A stretch of 59,837 nt of DNA. It comes from Nitrospina sp. UBA6727 (lineage in GTDB: Bacteria; Nitrospinota; Nitrospinia; Nitrospinales; VA-1). The notes below the pieces were generated by a model. It was not told the origin of the DNA, ran no database searches, and saw nothing but the letters and a program-made list of their open reading frames with translations. A program made the position numbers and the translations under genes. How positions within the stretch are numbered: position 1 is the first letter of the stretch; the number at the start of each line of letters is the position of its first letter. The DNA lies in the NCBI GenBank assembly GCA_002454045.1, contig DKID01000012.1:1-59837 (forward strand). Direction: 5' to 3'. Positions 15,823 through 23,983 of this stretch are shown piece by piece.

Positions 15823-16920
15823 ATGGGATTTACTTGCGGCCTCGTTGGTCTCCCCAACGCAGGAAAATCAACCTTGTTCGGCGCATTGACGCAAACCAAA
15901 GCCATGGCGGGAAACTACGCGTTCACCACCATCGAACCCAACAGCGGCGTCGTGCCGGTTCCCGACAAACGCTTGGACATCATCTCCCAACATATCAAAG
16001 CCGACAAAATCGTTCCCGCGACTATGGAGTTTGTCGACATCGCGGGACTCATCAAAGGCGCGTCCAAAGGCGAAGGACTCGGCAACAAATTTCTCGGTCA
16101 CATCCGCGAAGTGGACGCCATCGCCCACGTAGTCCGTTGCTTTGAGGACAGCAGCGTCCCGCATGTCAGCGACGCCATCGACCCCGCCGCCGATGTCGAC
16201 ACCGTCAACACCGAGTTGATGATCGCCGACATGGAAACTCTCGACCGCAGAAAAACCAAAGTTGAAAAGTTAGCAAAGTCTGGAGACAAGGAAGCGCGCA
16301 TGCAGATGGAAGTGATCGCCAAGTTGGCGGCGGCCATCGACCAAAACCAACCGCCGCGAACCGTCGCGGGGTTCAGCGATGAACAAAACCAATTCGCAAA
16401 AAGCCTGACCTTGCTGAGCGCCAAGCCGGTTCTTTATATTTGCAACGTCATGGACGGCGACGACATGGAAAATAACTTCGCGCAAAAAGTCAAAGAAATT
16501 GCTAAGCAGGACGGCTCATCGGTGATCGTGCTCGCCGGAAAACTGGAAGGCGAGATTATGGAAATTGAAAGCGCGGCGGAGCAACTGGCTTTCAGAAAAG
16601 AAACGGGGTTGACCGAAACCGGACTCGACCGCATGATCTCCGCCGGATACGGACTGCTTGAACTCGTCACATTTTTCACCGCGGGAGGCAAAGAAAATCG
16701 GGCGTGGACGATTCGCAAAAACGCAACGGCACCGCAAGCGGCGGGAACCATCCACACAGATTTCGAAAAAGGTTTCATCCGCGCCGAAGTTTATAATCTG
16801 CAAGACTTGGTGGAACACAAATCCGAAACGGCTGTTAAAGACGCGGGCAAACTGCGAGTTGAAGGGAAGGGGTATGTCGTCCAAGACGGCGACATCATGC
16901 ACTTTCGCTTTAACGTTTAA
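15823..16920 (+). CDS. ychF: Obg-like ATPase YchF
   Basis: A universally conserved TRAFAC P-loop ATPase associated with ribosomes and redox stress. The 365 residues carry GLVGLPNAGKSTLF (Walker A), FTTIEPN (switch I), FVDIAGLIKGASKGEGLGN and the C-terminal TGS domain (FFTAGGKENRAWTI, ATAPQAAGTIHTDFEKGFIRAEV). AAGGAACGACG provides the ribosome-binding site. Its stop overlaps the stop of the convergent dehydrogenase by three bases. Confidence 0.97.
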   Translation: MGFTCGLVGLPNAGKSTLFGALTQTKAMAGNYAFTTIEPNSGVVPVPDKRLDIISQHIKADKIVPATMEFVDIAGLIKGASKGEGLGNKFLGHIREVDAIAHVVRCFEDSSVPHVSDAIDPAADVDTVNTELMIADMETLDRRKTKVEKLAKSGDKEARMQMEVIAKLAAAIDQNQPPRTVAGFSDEQNQFAKSLTLLSAKPVLYICNVMDGDDMENNFAQKVKEIAKQDGSSVIVLAGKLEGEIMEIESAAEQLAFRKETGLTETGLDRMISAGYGLLELVTFFTAGGKENRAWTIRKNATAPQAAGTIHTDFEKGFIRAEVYNLQDLVEHKSETAVKDAGKLRVEGKGYVVQDGDIMHFRFNV

Positions 16921-17882
16921 CCCGCATCATTCCACGCCGGCACCAAGCAACGCGGAGTTTTATCCGCCAAAGCATCGAGCACATTTTCCGCCACCAAGTC
17001 GGCCATGCGGTCGCGCGTTTCGTAACTGGCGCTGCCGATGTGCGGGAGCAACATCAAATTTTCCAAGCGAGTCATGCCTGCGGTGAGCGCCGGTTCGTTT
17101 TCATAAACGTCCAACGCCGCGCCGGCGATTTCGCCCCGCTCCAACGCCGCGACCAACGCTGCATCGTCCACCACCTTGCCCCGAGCAGTGTGGATGAAAT
17201 ACGCCGTCGGCTTCATCATCAAAAACTGTTCCGCGCCGATCATGTGTTGCGTCTGCTCCGTCAAAGGAACGTGAACCGTGACGAAGTCGGATTGCCGCAA
17301 CAACGTTTCCAACGAAGCATGGACGAGTTCATTTTCGACAGGCAGTCGGCGGCGGTTGCAATAGAGAACCCGCATGTTGAAACCCGCGGCGCGGCGCGCA
17401 ACCGCTTGGCCAATTTCACCGCAGCCGATAATGCCCAAAGTTTTTCCGTGAACATCTCCCCCCAAAAACATTTTCACCTGCCATCCCGTGAATCGATTTT
17501 CCCGAGTGAAGCGGTCGCCGGGAACGATGCGCCGCGCGGCTCCCAGAATCATCGCCCAAGTCAAATCCGCGGTGGTCTCATGCAAGACGCCCGGAGTATT
17601 CGTCACCCAAACATTTTTTTTCGCGGCGTACGTCACGTCGACATTGTTAAACCCCGCGCCGTAATTCGCGATGAGTTTCAAATTCGCGCCGCAATCAATA
17701 ATGTCCCGACCAATTTTGTCCGTCAAGCGAGTGACAATCACCGCGCTTTCCGCCGCGTATTTTTTTAGGTCAGCGGCGGACGGCGGGTTTTCCGTCTGAT
17801 GAGTACGCAAGTCGCAACGCGGGCGCAACTTTTCCAAAGCCGCCTCGGGGAACATATTCGTAACAGTAACGATGCGCTTCAC
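16917..17882 (-). CDS. D-2-hydroxyacid dehydrogenase (glyoxylate/hydroxypyruvate reductase-like)
   Basis: An NAD(P)-dependent enzyme of the D-isomer-specific 2-hydroxyacid dehydrogenase family. It shows IANYGAGFNNVDV, the Rossmann GIIGCGEIGQAVARR, VPLTEQTQHMI, the catalytic Arg in HTARGKVVDD and Glu in ALDVYENEP, and His in LLPHIGSAS. Glyoxylate or hydroxypyruvate reduction is likely. I start at the GTG (17882) because GAGGGGGG precedes it; the frame continues upstream only via a TTG. 321 residues, the usual length. Confidence 0.9.
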   Translation of the reverse strand: MKRIVTVTNMFPEAALEKLRPRCDLRTHQTENPPSAADLKKYAAESAVIVTRLTDKIGRDIIDCGANLKLIANYGAGFNNVDVTYAAKKNVWVTNTPGVLHETTADLTWAMILGAARRIVPGDRFTRENRFTGWQVKMFLGGDVHGKTLGIIGCGEIGQAVARRAAGFNMRVLYCNRRRLPVENELVHASLETLLRQSDFVTVHVPLTEQTQHMIGAEQFLMMKPTAYFIHTARGKVVDDAALVAALERGEIAGAALDVYENEPALTAGMTRLENLMLLPHIGSASYETRDRMADLVAENVLDALADKTPRCLVPAWNDAG

Positions 17883-18162
17883 TCTAAACCCCCCTCGCAA
17901 TTTTTTTCGCGACAAAACAAACCCTCACCAAAAACCAATTATGCAGTTTTCAACAAAAGTTTCAATCCCCACCACAACACCGCCGGCGGCGACGGCGACA
18001 CGATGGCGCCGTCACGCAACTTGCGCCACGGCTTCGTTTGTAAAATTCGGCACAAATTGGTACGATGCTCACTCTTTATTCTTCCCTAGAATACCTCGAC
18101 CATTGTGCTAGTCACTTTTTTGGAGGGGTTGCAAGGGCAATGAGCGCGAGCGAAAAAACAGA
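17883..18162. other. Divergent intergenic region before the methyltransferase operon
   Basis: 280 bases with a short CGGCGGCGACGGCGAC low-complexity piece near 17985 and a candidate promoter at 18038-18066. No supported gene. Confidence 0.4.
18038..18066 (+). promoter_or_regulatory. Candidate sigma70-type promoter of the defence-like operon
   Basis: TTGTAA and TACGAT separated by 17 bases, about 95 bases upstream of the methyltransferase start. Each hexamer matches four of six consensus bases. Confidence 0.4.
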
Positions 18163-19203
18163 GTGACCAACAACACTAATAAAATCGCGGAAAATTCCAT
18201 CCCATCTGCAGGTTGCCTATTTGCCGGTATGGGTGGCTTTTGTGGTGGCTTTAAAAAAGCCGGCATCAATACATTGTGGGCGAACGAAAATGATGAACAC
18301 GCCACCCGCACTTTTCGCGCAAACTATCCGAGCGTGAAAATGATCGAAAAAGATATATGCGATCTATCCGTTGAAAAAGACAAACTATCACCGGTGGACA
18401 TTCTAACTGCGGGGTTTCCGTGTCAAAGTTTTTCTCATGCTGGCTATAAACTCGGATTTGATGACGAGCGCGGGAAATTGTTTTTTCAGATTATCCGTTT
18501 GATTAAAGAGTTCGGCGAAAACAAGCCAAAAATTATTGTGTTGGAAAATGTCCCACATTTAGCGAATGGCGACGGTGGCAAGTGGCTACAAACAATTATC
18601 ACGCAGATACAACTTGCCGGATACTGGTTTGACAAAAACAATTGTCGTCTTCTCAAAACCGATGAAGTTTCTGGCCTGCCACAGGGGCGTGAACGGCTAT
18701 TTATGGTTGCCGCAAGTACTGATGCGTTCTTTTGCAACGACTTTGCATTCCCCGAAGCGGACGCTAAGTTGCATCCACTTTCTGATTTCATCACGCGCAA
18801 CAAAAAGTCGCCCGCGAGCGATTACTTGCCACGCGACAATCGTTACTACAAAACTATCGCCGAAGAAATCAAGCAAGGTGATACCAAAAGTATTTATCAA
18901 CTGCGTCGTTATTACGTGCGCGAGTATTCGACCAAATGCCCGACTTTGACCGCCAATATGGGTGGCGGAGGACATAATGTTCCATTTATCCGAGATCGCT
19001 GGGGTATTCGCCGCCTCAGTGTTGAAGAATGTGCTAGGCTACAAGGTTTTGAAAATTTCAATTTTCCAGCGGAAATTGCTACTAGCAAACGCTATCAACA
19101 GATTGGCAATGCGGTTTCGTTGCCGGTCGCTGAACAATTGGCGTTGGCATGTTTGCAGTTTTATAATTCAGAGTCGTTTTGTAGAGAGAGGCGTGTCGCA
19201 TGA
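18163..19203 (+). CDS. C5-cytosine-specific DNA methyltransferase
   Basis: 346 residues with the ordered m5C methyltransferase motifs: I LFAGMGGFCGGF (19-30), IV GFPCQSFSHAG with catalytic Cys87, VI VLENVPHL (127-133), VIII GLPQGRERLF (171-180), IX RRLSVEECARLQGF (283-296) and X QIGNAVSLPVAEQ (313-325). The region between VIII and IX, where the target-recognition domain lies, is short, about 100 residues. The start is a GTG at 18163. The stop overlaps the next gene's ATG as ATGA. It probably methylates host DNA for self-recognition by the ATPase operon that follows. The composition is AT-richer than the flanks. Confidence 0.93.
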   Translation: MTNNTNKIAENSIPSAGCLFAGMGGFCGGFKKAGINTLWANENDEHATRTFRANYPSVKMIEKDICDLSVEKDKLSPVDILTAGFPCQSFSHAGYKLGFDDERGKLFFQIIRLIKEFGENKPKIIVLENVPHLANGDGGKWLQTIITQIQLAGYWFDKNNCRLLKTDEVSGLPQGRERLFMVAASTDAFFCNDFAFPEADAKLHPLSDFITRNKKSPASDYLPRDNRYYKTIAEEIKQGDTKSIYQLRRYYVREYSTKCPTLTANMGGGGHNVPFIRDRWGIRRLSVEECARLQGFENFNFPAEIATSKRYQQIGNAVSLPVAEQLALACLQFYNSESFCRERRVA

Positions 19204-20150
19204 GTATTGATTGGCGATTCCCGTCAAGTGACGGCGGGACCTTTGACGGCTTCAACGCTGCCGGTATCGAAATTTTCACCGGTGCCCGCTACGATGGATT
19301 AGCACGGGAGATTATCCAAAATTCATTAGACGCCGCCATCGATGATAAAACTAAAGTTACCGTAGAGTTCGATTTCGTTAAAATTGCGCGGGAAGATTTT
19401 CCAGGAGCAAGTGAGTTGCTTCAAGCAATGCAACGATGCCAGAAAGAATGCAAGGACGACAAGGGAAAAGCGTTTTTTAAGAATGCTGTGGAGGAAATGC
19501 AAAAGACAGAGATTCCATGCCTTAAGATTTCTGATTTTGGAACAACCGGACTGCGCGGTAATTACCGCAAGCGTGAAGGGCAGTGGTACGCCATTACCAA
19601 GGCGAGCGGTATTAGCGAAAAGGACAATAACATGACTGCGGGTGGATCTTTCGGCATCGGAAAGAACGCGCCGTTTGCTGTCTCTTCGTTACGCACGGTT
19701 TTTTATTCCACGCTATATCAGATCAACGGCGTAGATGTTTTGCGCGCGCAAGGGAAATCTATTCTGATGTCACATGAGAGTGATGGCGACAAATACACTC
19801 AGGCAACTGGATTTTACGGTGAGGCTAATGAATGCATGCCGATTGAGGGAGACGATGTTCCAGATATTCTACGCCCTCAAAAACAGGGTTGCGTTGTGTT
19901 TGTTCCTGGATTTGTTGCCGAACCCCAGTGGTGGATAAAAATCACGGCTACGGTAGCGTCTAACTTTTTCTGCGCTATTGCTCAGGATAAGTTGGAAGTA
20001 TTAATTCAGAACGAAAATAAAGATATTGAAGTGATTGACCAAGAACATCTGGATGAATGCTTTCAGAAAATTGACGATCCGGAAATTGATGATGAGAAAG
20101 TGAAAAATTCTTACCGCTATTATCAGGTGATGAATCGATCTAAATCTTGA
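19200..20150 (+). CDS. GHKL (MutL/MORC-like) ATPase, N-terminal portion
   Basis: 316 residues containing a Bergerat-fold ATP site: N-box REIIQNSLDAA (36-46, Asn41), G1 LKISDFGTTGL (108-118) and the lid GGSFGIGKNAPFAVSSL (148-164). The spacing and the FGIGK lid are like the MutL-derived MORC-type ATPases found in predicted restriction systems, not like histidine kinases. The frame ends at TGA (20148-20150) in the middle of what looks like the transducer domain, and that domain continues in the -1 frame from 20147. Either the protein is made as two coupled polypeptides (TTGA overlap), or a frameshift or sequence error separates one ~620-aa protein. Confidence 0.85.
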   Translation: MSIDWRFPSSDGGTFDGFNAAGIEIFTGARYDGLAREIIQNSLDAAIDDKTKVTVEFDFVKIAREDFPGASELLQAMQRCQKECKDDKGKAFFKNAVEEMQKTEIPCLKISDFGTTGLRGNYRKREGQWYAITKASGISEKDNNMTAGGSFGIGKNAPFAVSSLRTVFYSTLYQINGVDVLRAQGKSILMSHESDGDKYTQATGFYGEANECMPIEGDDVPDILRPQKQGCVVFVPGFVAEPQWWIKITATVASNFFCAIAQDKLEVLIQNENKDIEVIDQEHLDECFQKIDDPEIDDEKVKNSYRYYQVMNRSKS

Positions 20151-21061
20151 AAGACGCTCAACTTCCTCATCTTGGGCACTGCAAAATGTGGGTTCAGGTG
20201 CAAGAGGGTCTACCAAATAGGGTTGCTTTGTTGCGCAAAACCGGGATGCTCATTACTGATGATCAAGCGGGACTTAAGCGATGGGTAGGGCGCTCAGATT
20301 TTGCTGGAGTTTTCATGTGTGACAGCGACAATGGAAATGCGTTATTACGCGATATGGAAAATCCATTACACAACGCTTTTGAGCCAGAGCGCGCCATTCC
20401 TGGCCAGCGTAAAAAATGCAAGGATGCATTATCTGAACTTGTCACTTGGGTGCGTACAAACGTGGACAAGTTGGCGAAACAGGAAACAACTGCAGTCACG
20501 CCAATCGACGAGTTGGCAAAATTTTTCCCCGACCGTGATGCGCCAGAATCGATTCCTGGAGACGGCGAACCGGATATTGAAGGCAGACCAACTTTTTCCC
20601 TGAAACCTCTGAAGCGACCTAAACCCAGAGATACATGGGATGACGATGGCACCGACGGTGGCGCGGGCGATGGTGATGGTGGTAGAGGCGATCAAGTCGG
20701 CGACGGTAGCGGTCACGGTAGTGGCACTGGTGGCACCGGCACGCGCGACTCCAAACCGATGATAGAACTAAAAAATGTGCGTATTGTTTCCGATGATACC
20801 GAGCCAAAAAAGAAAACGGTGCATTTCACGCCGATGAAAGGTGGCAAAATTGATATTATGCTTGCGATTATGGGTGACGACGGTAGCACAGAAAAGATTT
20901 TCATTGACGAAGGCGACAACGGTCTTATCTCTGTTGATGCGAAAGAAAACGAACGCAAGTCACTGGTCGTCACCTTGAAGAATATCGTGAGCGACTCGAT
21001 CGCCGTCAAAGCATTCGAAAAAAACACGCAAGATTCAGGCGATGAAACTATTACCCAATAA
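20147..21061 (+). CDS. GHKL ATPase, C-terminal portion (transducer, Gly/Asp linker, beta-rich tail)
   Basis: 304 residues, TTG start overlapping the previous stop (TTGA). The first part, HLGHCKMWVQVQEGLPNRV then ALLRKTGMLITD, reads as the second domain (transducer) of a MutL/MORC ATPase and has no start signal of its own beyond the overlap. Residues about 165-204 are a Gly/Asp/Ser linker encoded by GATGGTGGTGACGG-like DNA. The last ~100 residues are beta-rich (IELKNVRIVSDD, GKIDIMLAIMGDDG). This part alone is unlikely to have ATPase activity. It ends inside the next gene, overlapping it by 20 bases. Confidence 0.7.
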   Translation: MKDAQLPHLGHCKMWVQVQEGLPNRVALLRKTGMLITDDQAGLKRWVGRSDFAGVFMCDSDNGNALLRDMENPLHNAFEPERAIPGQRKKCKDALSELVTWVRTNVDKLAKQETTAVTPIDELAKFFPDRDAPESIPGDGEPDIEGRPTFSLKPLKRPKPRDTWDDDGTDGGAGDGDGGRGDQVGDGSGHGSGTGGTGTRDSKPMIELKNVRIVSDDTEPKKKTVHFTPMKGGKIDIMLAIMGDDGSTEKIFIDEGDNGLISVDAKENERKSLVVTLKNIVSDSIAVKAFEKNTQDSGDETITQ

Positions 21062-21875
21062 AACCTTTCCGCATCCGGTTTTGCGGGAAGATTCCGATGA
21101 TTATGTTCGTCGGCAATTTCAAGCGACTAGGAAGTTTGATGTGAGGAACGACTATGTGCCGGTGTTGTCGTTTAATTTTGCTCTTAATGAAGAGGTAATC
21201 GACAAACTTCTGAAGGAAAATAAAGCCACTTATTTTGTGGAAATTTACTGCCCTACAACTTTCGTGCGTCGCGTATTTTGCACAAATGAAATTTCTGGAG
21301 AATTCGTGCTTGATAAAGGCGATCTTTATCGCAAAGTCGAAGTAAGTGCTTTTGTTATCTGCACAAAAGTAGTTAAGCAATATTCTAGCGCAAATTTTCA
21401 CGAAGACTTTGGCGACAAGCCATCGTTTGACTTGCGTCCGGGTGATGTATTGGCGGCGAGCAGCACCGAAATTTGTTATTGGGACACGGAATTGACTGCA
21501 CCACTGACATCGGTGTTTGATATTGTCGCAAACGATAATATCGCCCGGGGTATGTATGAGGTGGATACCGGCGGAGACAAAGTCAATATTCAAATGCACC
21601 CGAGAGATAAGGAACAGTTTGAGCATATGCGACATTCAAGTGAGTATAAACCGCTTGCGCTGTTTGCATATTTTCCAGTCGTTGTCGAAGTGTTGAAACA
21701 AATGAAAGATGCTGACAACGATGATGACGAGAATACAAAATGGTATCGTTCCATTGAGTATAAAATAGACGAAATAGGAAAAAATATGGAATCATCCGAC
21801 CCTTTTATTCTAGCGCAAGAACTGCTTCACAACCCACTCGAATATATCTTGCCGAAAAGAGAAACATCTGACTAA
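21042..21875 (+). CDS. Uncharacterised 277-aa protein of the methyltransferase-ATPase operon
   Basis: I do not recognise a named family. The N-terminal half is predicted mostly beta (VPVLSFNFALNEEVIDKLL, TYFVEIYCPTTFVRRVFC, KVEVSAFVICTKVV), with paired Cys residues. The middle holds DLRPGDVLAASSTEICYWD, and the C-terminal third is helical and acidic (FPVVVEVLKQMKDADNDDDE). No nuclease signature (PD-ExK, HNH, GIY-YIG, HKD) is visible. It overlaps the ATPase gene by 20 bases and ends one base before the next start, so its synthesis is probably coupled. It may be a DNA-binding or effector subunit; that is a guess. Confidence 0.75.
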   Translation: MKLLPNKTFPHPVLREDSDDYVRRQFQATRKFDVRNDYVPVLSFNFALNEEVIDKLLKENKATYFVEIYCPTTFVRRVFCTNEISGEFVLDKGDLYRKVEVSAFVICTKVVKQYSSANFHEDFGDKPSFDLRPGDVLAASSTEICYWDTELTAPLTSVFDIVANDNIARGMYEVDTGGDKVNIQMHPRDKEQFEHMRHSSEYKPLALFAYFPVVVEVLKQMKDADNDDDENTKWYRSIEYKIDEIGKNMESSDPFILAQELLHNPLEYILPKRETSD

Positions 21876-21876
21876 C

Positions 21877-22665
21877 ATGCAACGAACACGATTTTTTCGT
21901 CAGAATACGCTTGACGCATTAGAAGCGAGCATAGATCAAAATCTTCCTTGGTATCGTGGTGAAAACGACAACGCTCCCTCTCCTATTAGTGATGAGTATG
22001 GAGAAATGTCAGACTCAACATCAACCGATTTTTCATGTTTTGATGCACTGAATTCAAATTGTGCAGATAGTGACGACCTGAAAAATGTGATTGTTATTTA
22101 CAATGCTTTTAAATTTTTGTCGCCACAACAGGCGTCCGATGGGCGAATTTGGTCATATGCGACTCATTGTTTAGCGGAGAATTATGTTAGGCAACGTTGG
22201 AACAATATACCGAAAGACGACGACAAGGCGACTAAATACATCCGGTCGCATTACTTTGTTTCTGGCACACGCGGATTGATTCGGGATAATGCTGTCGCCC
22301 GTCTATGGTGGATGGGTCACATTGCTTCCCGTTGTCGGGATTACGATTTAGAAAGAACATTAACTATCTTGTTGCGAGATTCCGATGTTCGAGCGAGTTT
22401 ACTTGAACGCTCCTCGCTAAGCATGAGCAACGAAATTTTTAGCGGAGTGGTGCGGTTGCTAGGCAAATCGCTCAATGACTGTAGCGCGAAGGACAAAAAA
22501 GAAGATAAAGATCCAAATATTTATAAAAGAGAAAATTTCCGTGAACTAATGAAAATGCTAAATCGGCGTGGCGGACGAATTATGTTGAATGCGTTGGATG
22601 CACAACAACTTGACGATATTTTGAATGATATGGCGGATAAAATAATCGAAGACAACAGCAATTAA
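21877..22665 (+). CDS. DUF6339-like helical protein
   Basis: 262 residues, mostly helical. The central part ASDGRIWSYATHCLAENYV, followed by YIRSHYFVSGTRGLIRDNAVA and RLWWMGHIAS, matches my recollection of DUF6339. I recall that family from accessory islands near methyltransferase/ATPase genes; I could not search. The C-terminus NRRGGRIMLNALDAQQLDDIL completes the protein. It is the last gene of the tight operon, one base after the 277-aa gene. Function unknown. Confidence 0.65.
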   Translation: MQRTRFFRQNTLDALEASIDQNLPWYRGENDNAPSPISDEYGEMSDSTSTDFSCFDALNSNCADSDDLKNVIVIYNAFKFLSPQQASDGRIWSYATHCLAENYVRQRWNNIPKDDDKATKYIRSHYFVSGTRGLIRDNAVARLWWMGHIASRCRDYDLERTLTILLRDSDVRASLLERSSLSMSNEIFSGVVRLLGKSLNDCSAKDKKEDKDPNIYKRENFRELMKMLNRRGGRIMLNALDAQQLDDILNDMADKIIEDNSN

Positions 22666-22709
22666 TCAGCAAACTGGCTTGTGGCGATACCGACTCCATC
22701 CACAATATC

Positions 22710-22817
22710 ATGCCACGTTCCCCAAAACGCAAAAGGTCGAAACCTTCGTCCTTCTTGACCCGCGCCGACTATGAAAAGTTATTCGGAGCAAAGACGCTGT
22801 CAGTGTCTGACTCCTGA
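22710..22817 (+). CDS. Possible 35-aa basic peptide downstream of the defence-like operon
   Basis: A short frame begins MPRSPKRKRSKPSSFL and continues TRADYEKLFGAKTLS. It could be a small gene or the residue of a larger one. Support is limited to amino-acid composition and position between the operon and mutY. There is no clear ribosome-binding site. Confidence 0.25.
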   Translation: MPRSPKRKRSKPSSFLTRADYEKLFGAKTLSVSDS

Positions 22818-22842
22818 TGCTTCTGCCTGACTCCGGCATTCT

Positions 22843-23931
22843 ATGACTTCCTGTGCGTTTGCTAAAACTCTGCGAAAAAAATTGCTGGGTTGGTACGAGG
22901 ATGAAAAAAGGCCGATGCCTTGGCGCAATAATCGCAACCCGTATCGCATTTTGGTTGCGGAGTTTATGTTGCAGCAGACTCAGGTCAAAACGGTCATCCC
23001 ATATTTTGAGCGGTGGATGAAATCGTTTCCCACTTTGCAAAAGTTGGCGCGGGCGCGGGAGTCCACCGTTTTGAAACATTGGGAAGGGCTGGGCTATTAT
23101 TCCCGCGCGCGAAACTTGAGGAAGGCCGCGCAAAAAATTCGGCGGGACTATGCGGGAAAAGTTCCGGACTCTATGAATGAAATTCTGAAATTGCCCGGCG
23201 TCGGTCGTTACACGGCGGGGGCCGTTCTCAGTATTGCCTTCGGCAAAAAAGTTCCCGTGCTCGACGGCAATGTTAAAAGAGTTTTGTCGCGGATTTTTTT
23301 ACTCAAGGAAAACGGCGGGACGCGCAAATCGGAAAATATATTGTGGGAAACGATGCAACGCCTTCTCCCCGCGACGGGCGCTGGCAATTTTAATCAGGCT
23401 TGCATGGAGTTGGGCGCCACGGTCTGCCTGTCGACAAATCCGCTTTGCCCGCGTTGTCCCGTGAAGCGAAATTGCCAAGCGCAGAAATCCGGGCAGCAAA
23501 GTTTTTATCCGCCACGCAATCGGGCGGTGCCCGTCACGAAAATCTCCGTCAGCGCCGGAGTTCTTTTCCGACGCGACAAGATATATATTCAAATGCGAAA
23601 AACGGGGGGATTGATGGGCGGGTTGTGGGAGTTCCCCGGCGGAAAATTCGAGTCGGGCGAATCGGCGGAACAATGTCTGCGCCGCGAAATCAAAGAAGAG
23701 TTGGGGGTGACGGTGCGCATCGATGAAAAGTTCATGACCGTCAAGCACAGCTATACTCGCTTCCGAGTAACCTTGCATGTTTTTCTTTGTCGAGTCTGCG
23801 CGGGAAAAGTTTCACCGACGCGGTGTGAAAAATGGAACTGGGTAACGGCGGAAGAACTGGGCAGGTATCCCTTTCCATCGGCAAATGTTAAAATCATAAA
23901 ACGCCTGATGAAAAATCAAGAGAGCGTATGA
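22843..23931 (+). CDS. mutY: A/G-specific adenine DNA glycosylase MutY
   Basis: Removes adenine mispaired with 8-oxoguanine. The 362 residues show EFMLQQTQVKTVIPYFERW (catalytic Glu), the helix-hairpin-helix LPGVGRYTAGAVLSIAFG, catalytic Asp in PVLDGNVKRV, and the [4Fe-4S] cysteines CLSTNPLCPRCPVKRNC. The C-terminal NUDIX-like domain (GLMGGLWEFPGGKFESGE) reads the oxidised guanine. It lies directly after the accessory operon, marking the return to core genes. Confidence 0.95.
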   Translation: MTSCAFAKTLRKKLLGWYEDEKRPMPWRNNRNPYRILVAEFMLQQTQVKTVIPYFERWMKSFPTLQKLARARESTVLKHWEGLGYYSRARNLRKAAQKIRRDYAGKVPDSMNEILKLPGVGRYTAGAVLSIAFGKKVPVLDGNVKRVLSRIFLLKENGGTRKSENILWETMQRLLPATGAGNFNQACMELGATVCLSTNPLCPRCPVKRNCQAQKSGQQSFYPPRNRAVPVTKISVSAGVLFRRDKIYIQMRKTGGLMGGLWEFPGGKFESGESAEQCLRREIKEELGVTVRIDEKFMTVKHSYTRFRVTLHVFLCRVCAGKVSPTRCEKWNWVTAEELGRYPFPSANVKIIKRLMKNQESV

Positions 23932-23983
23932 AGCATAGATTTTTCGCGGCGGCGTTCGTCTTTCAATCCGCTTGGAAAAAATT

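Noticed and set aside
20139..20152. Programmed -1 ribosomal frameshift in the GHKL ATPase
   Set aside because: No X-XXY-YYZ slippery heptamer and no obvious downstream pseudoknot; coupled start or mutation is more likely.
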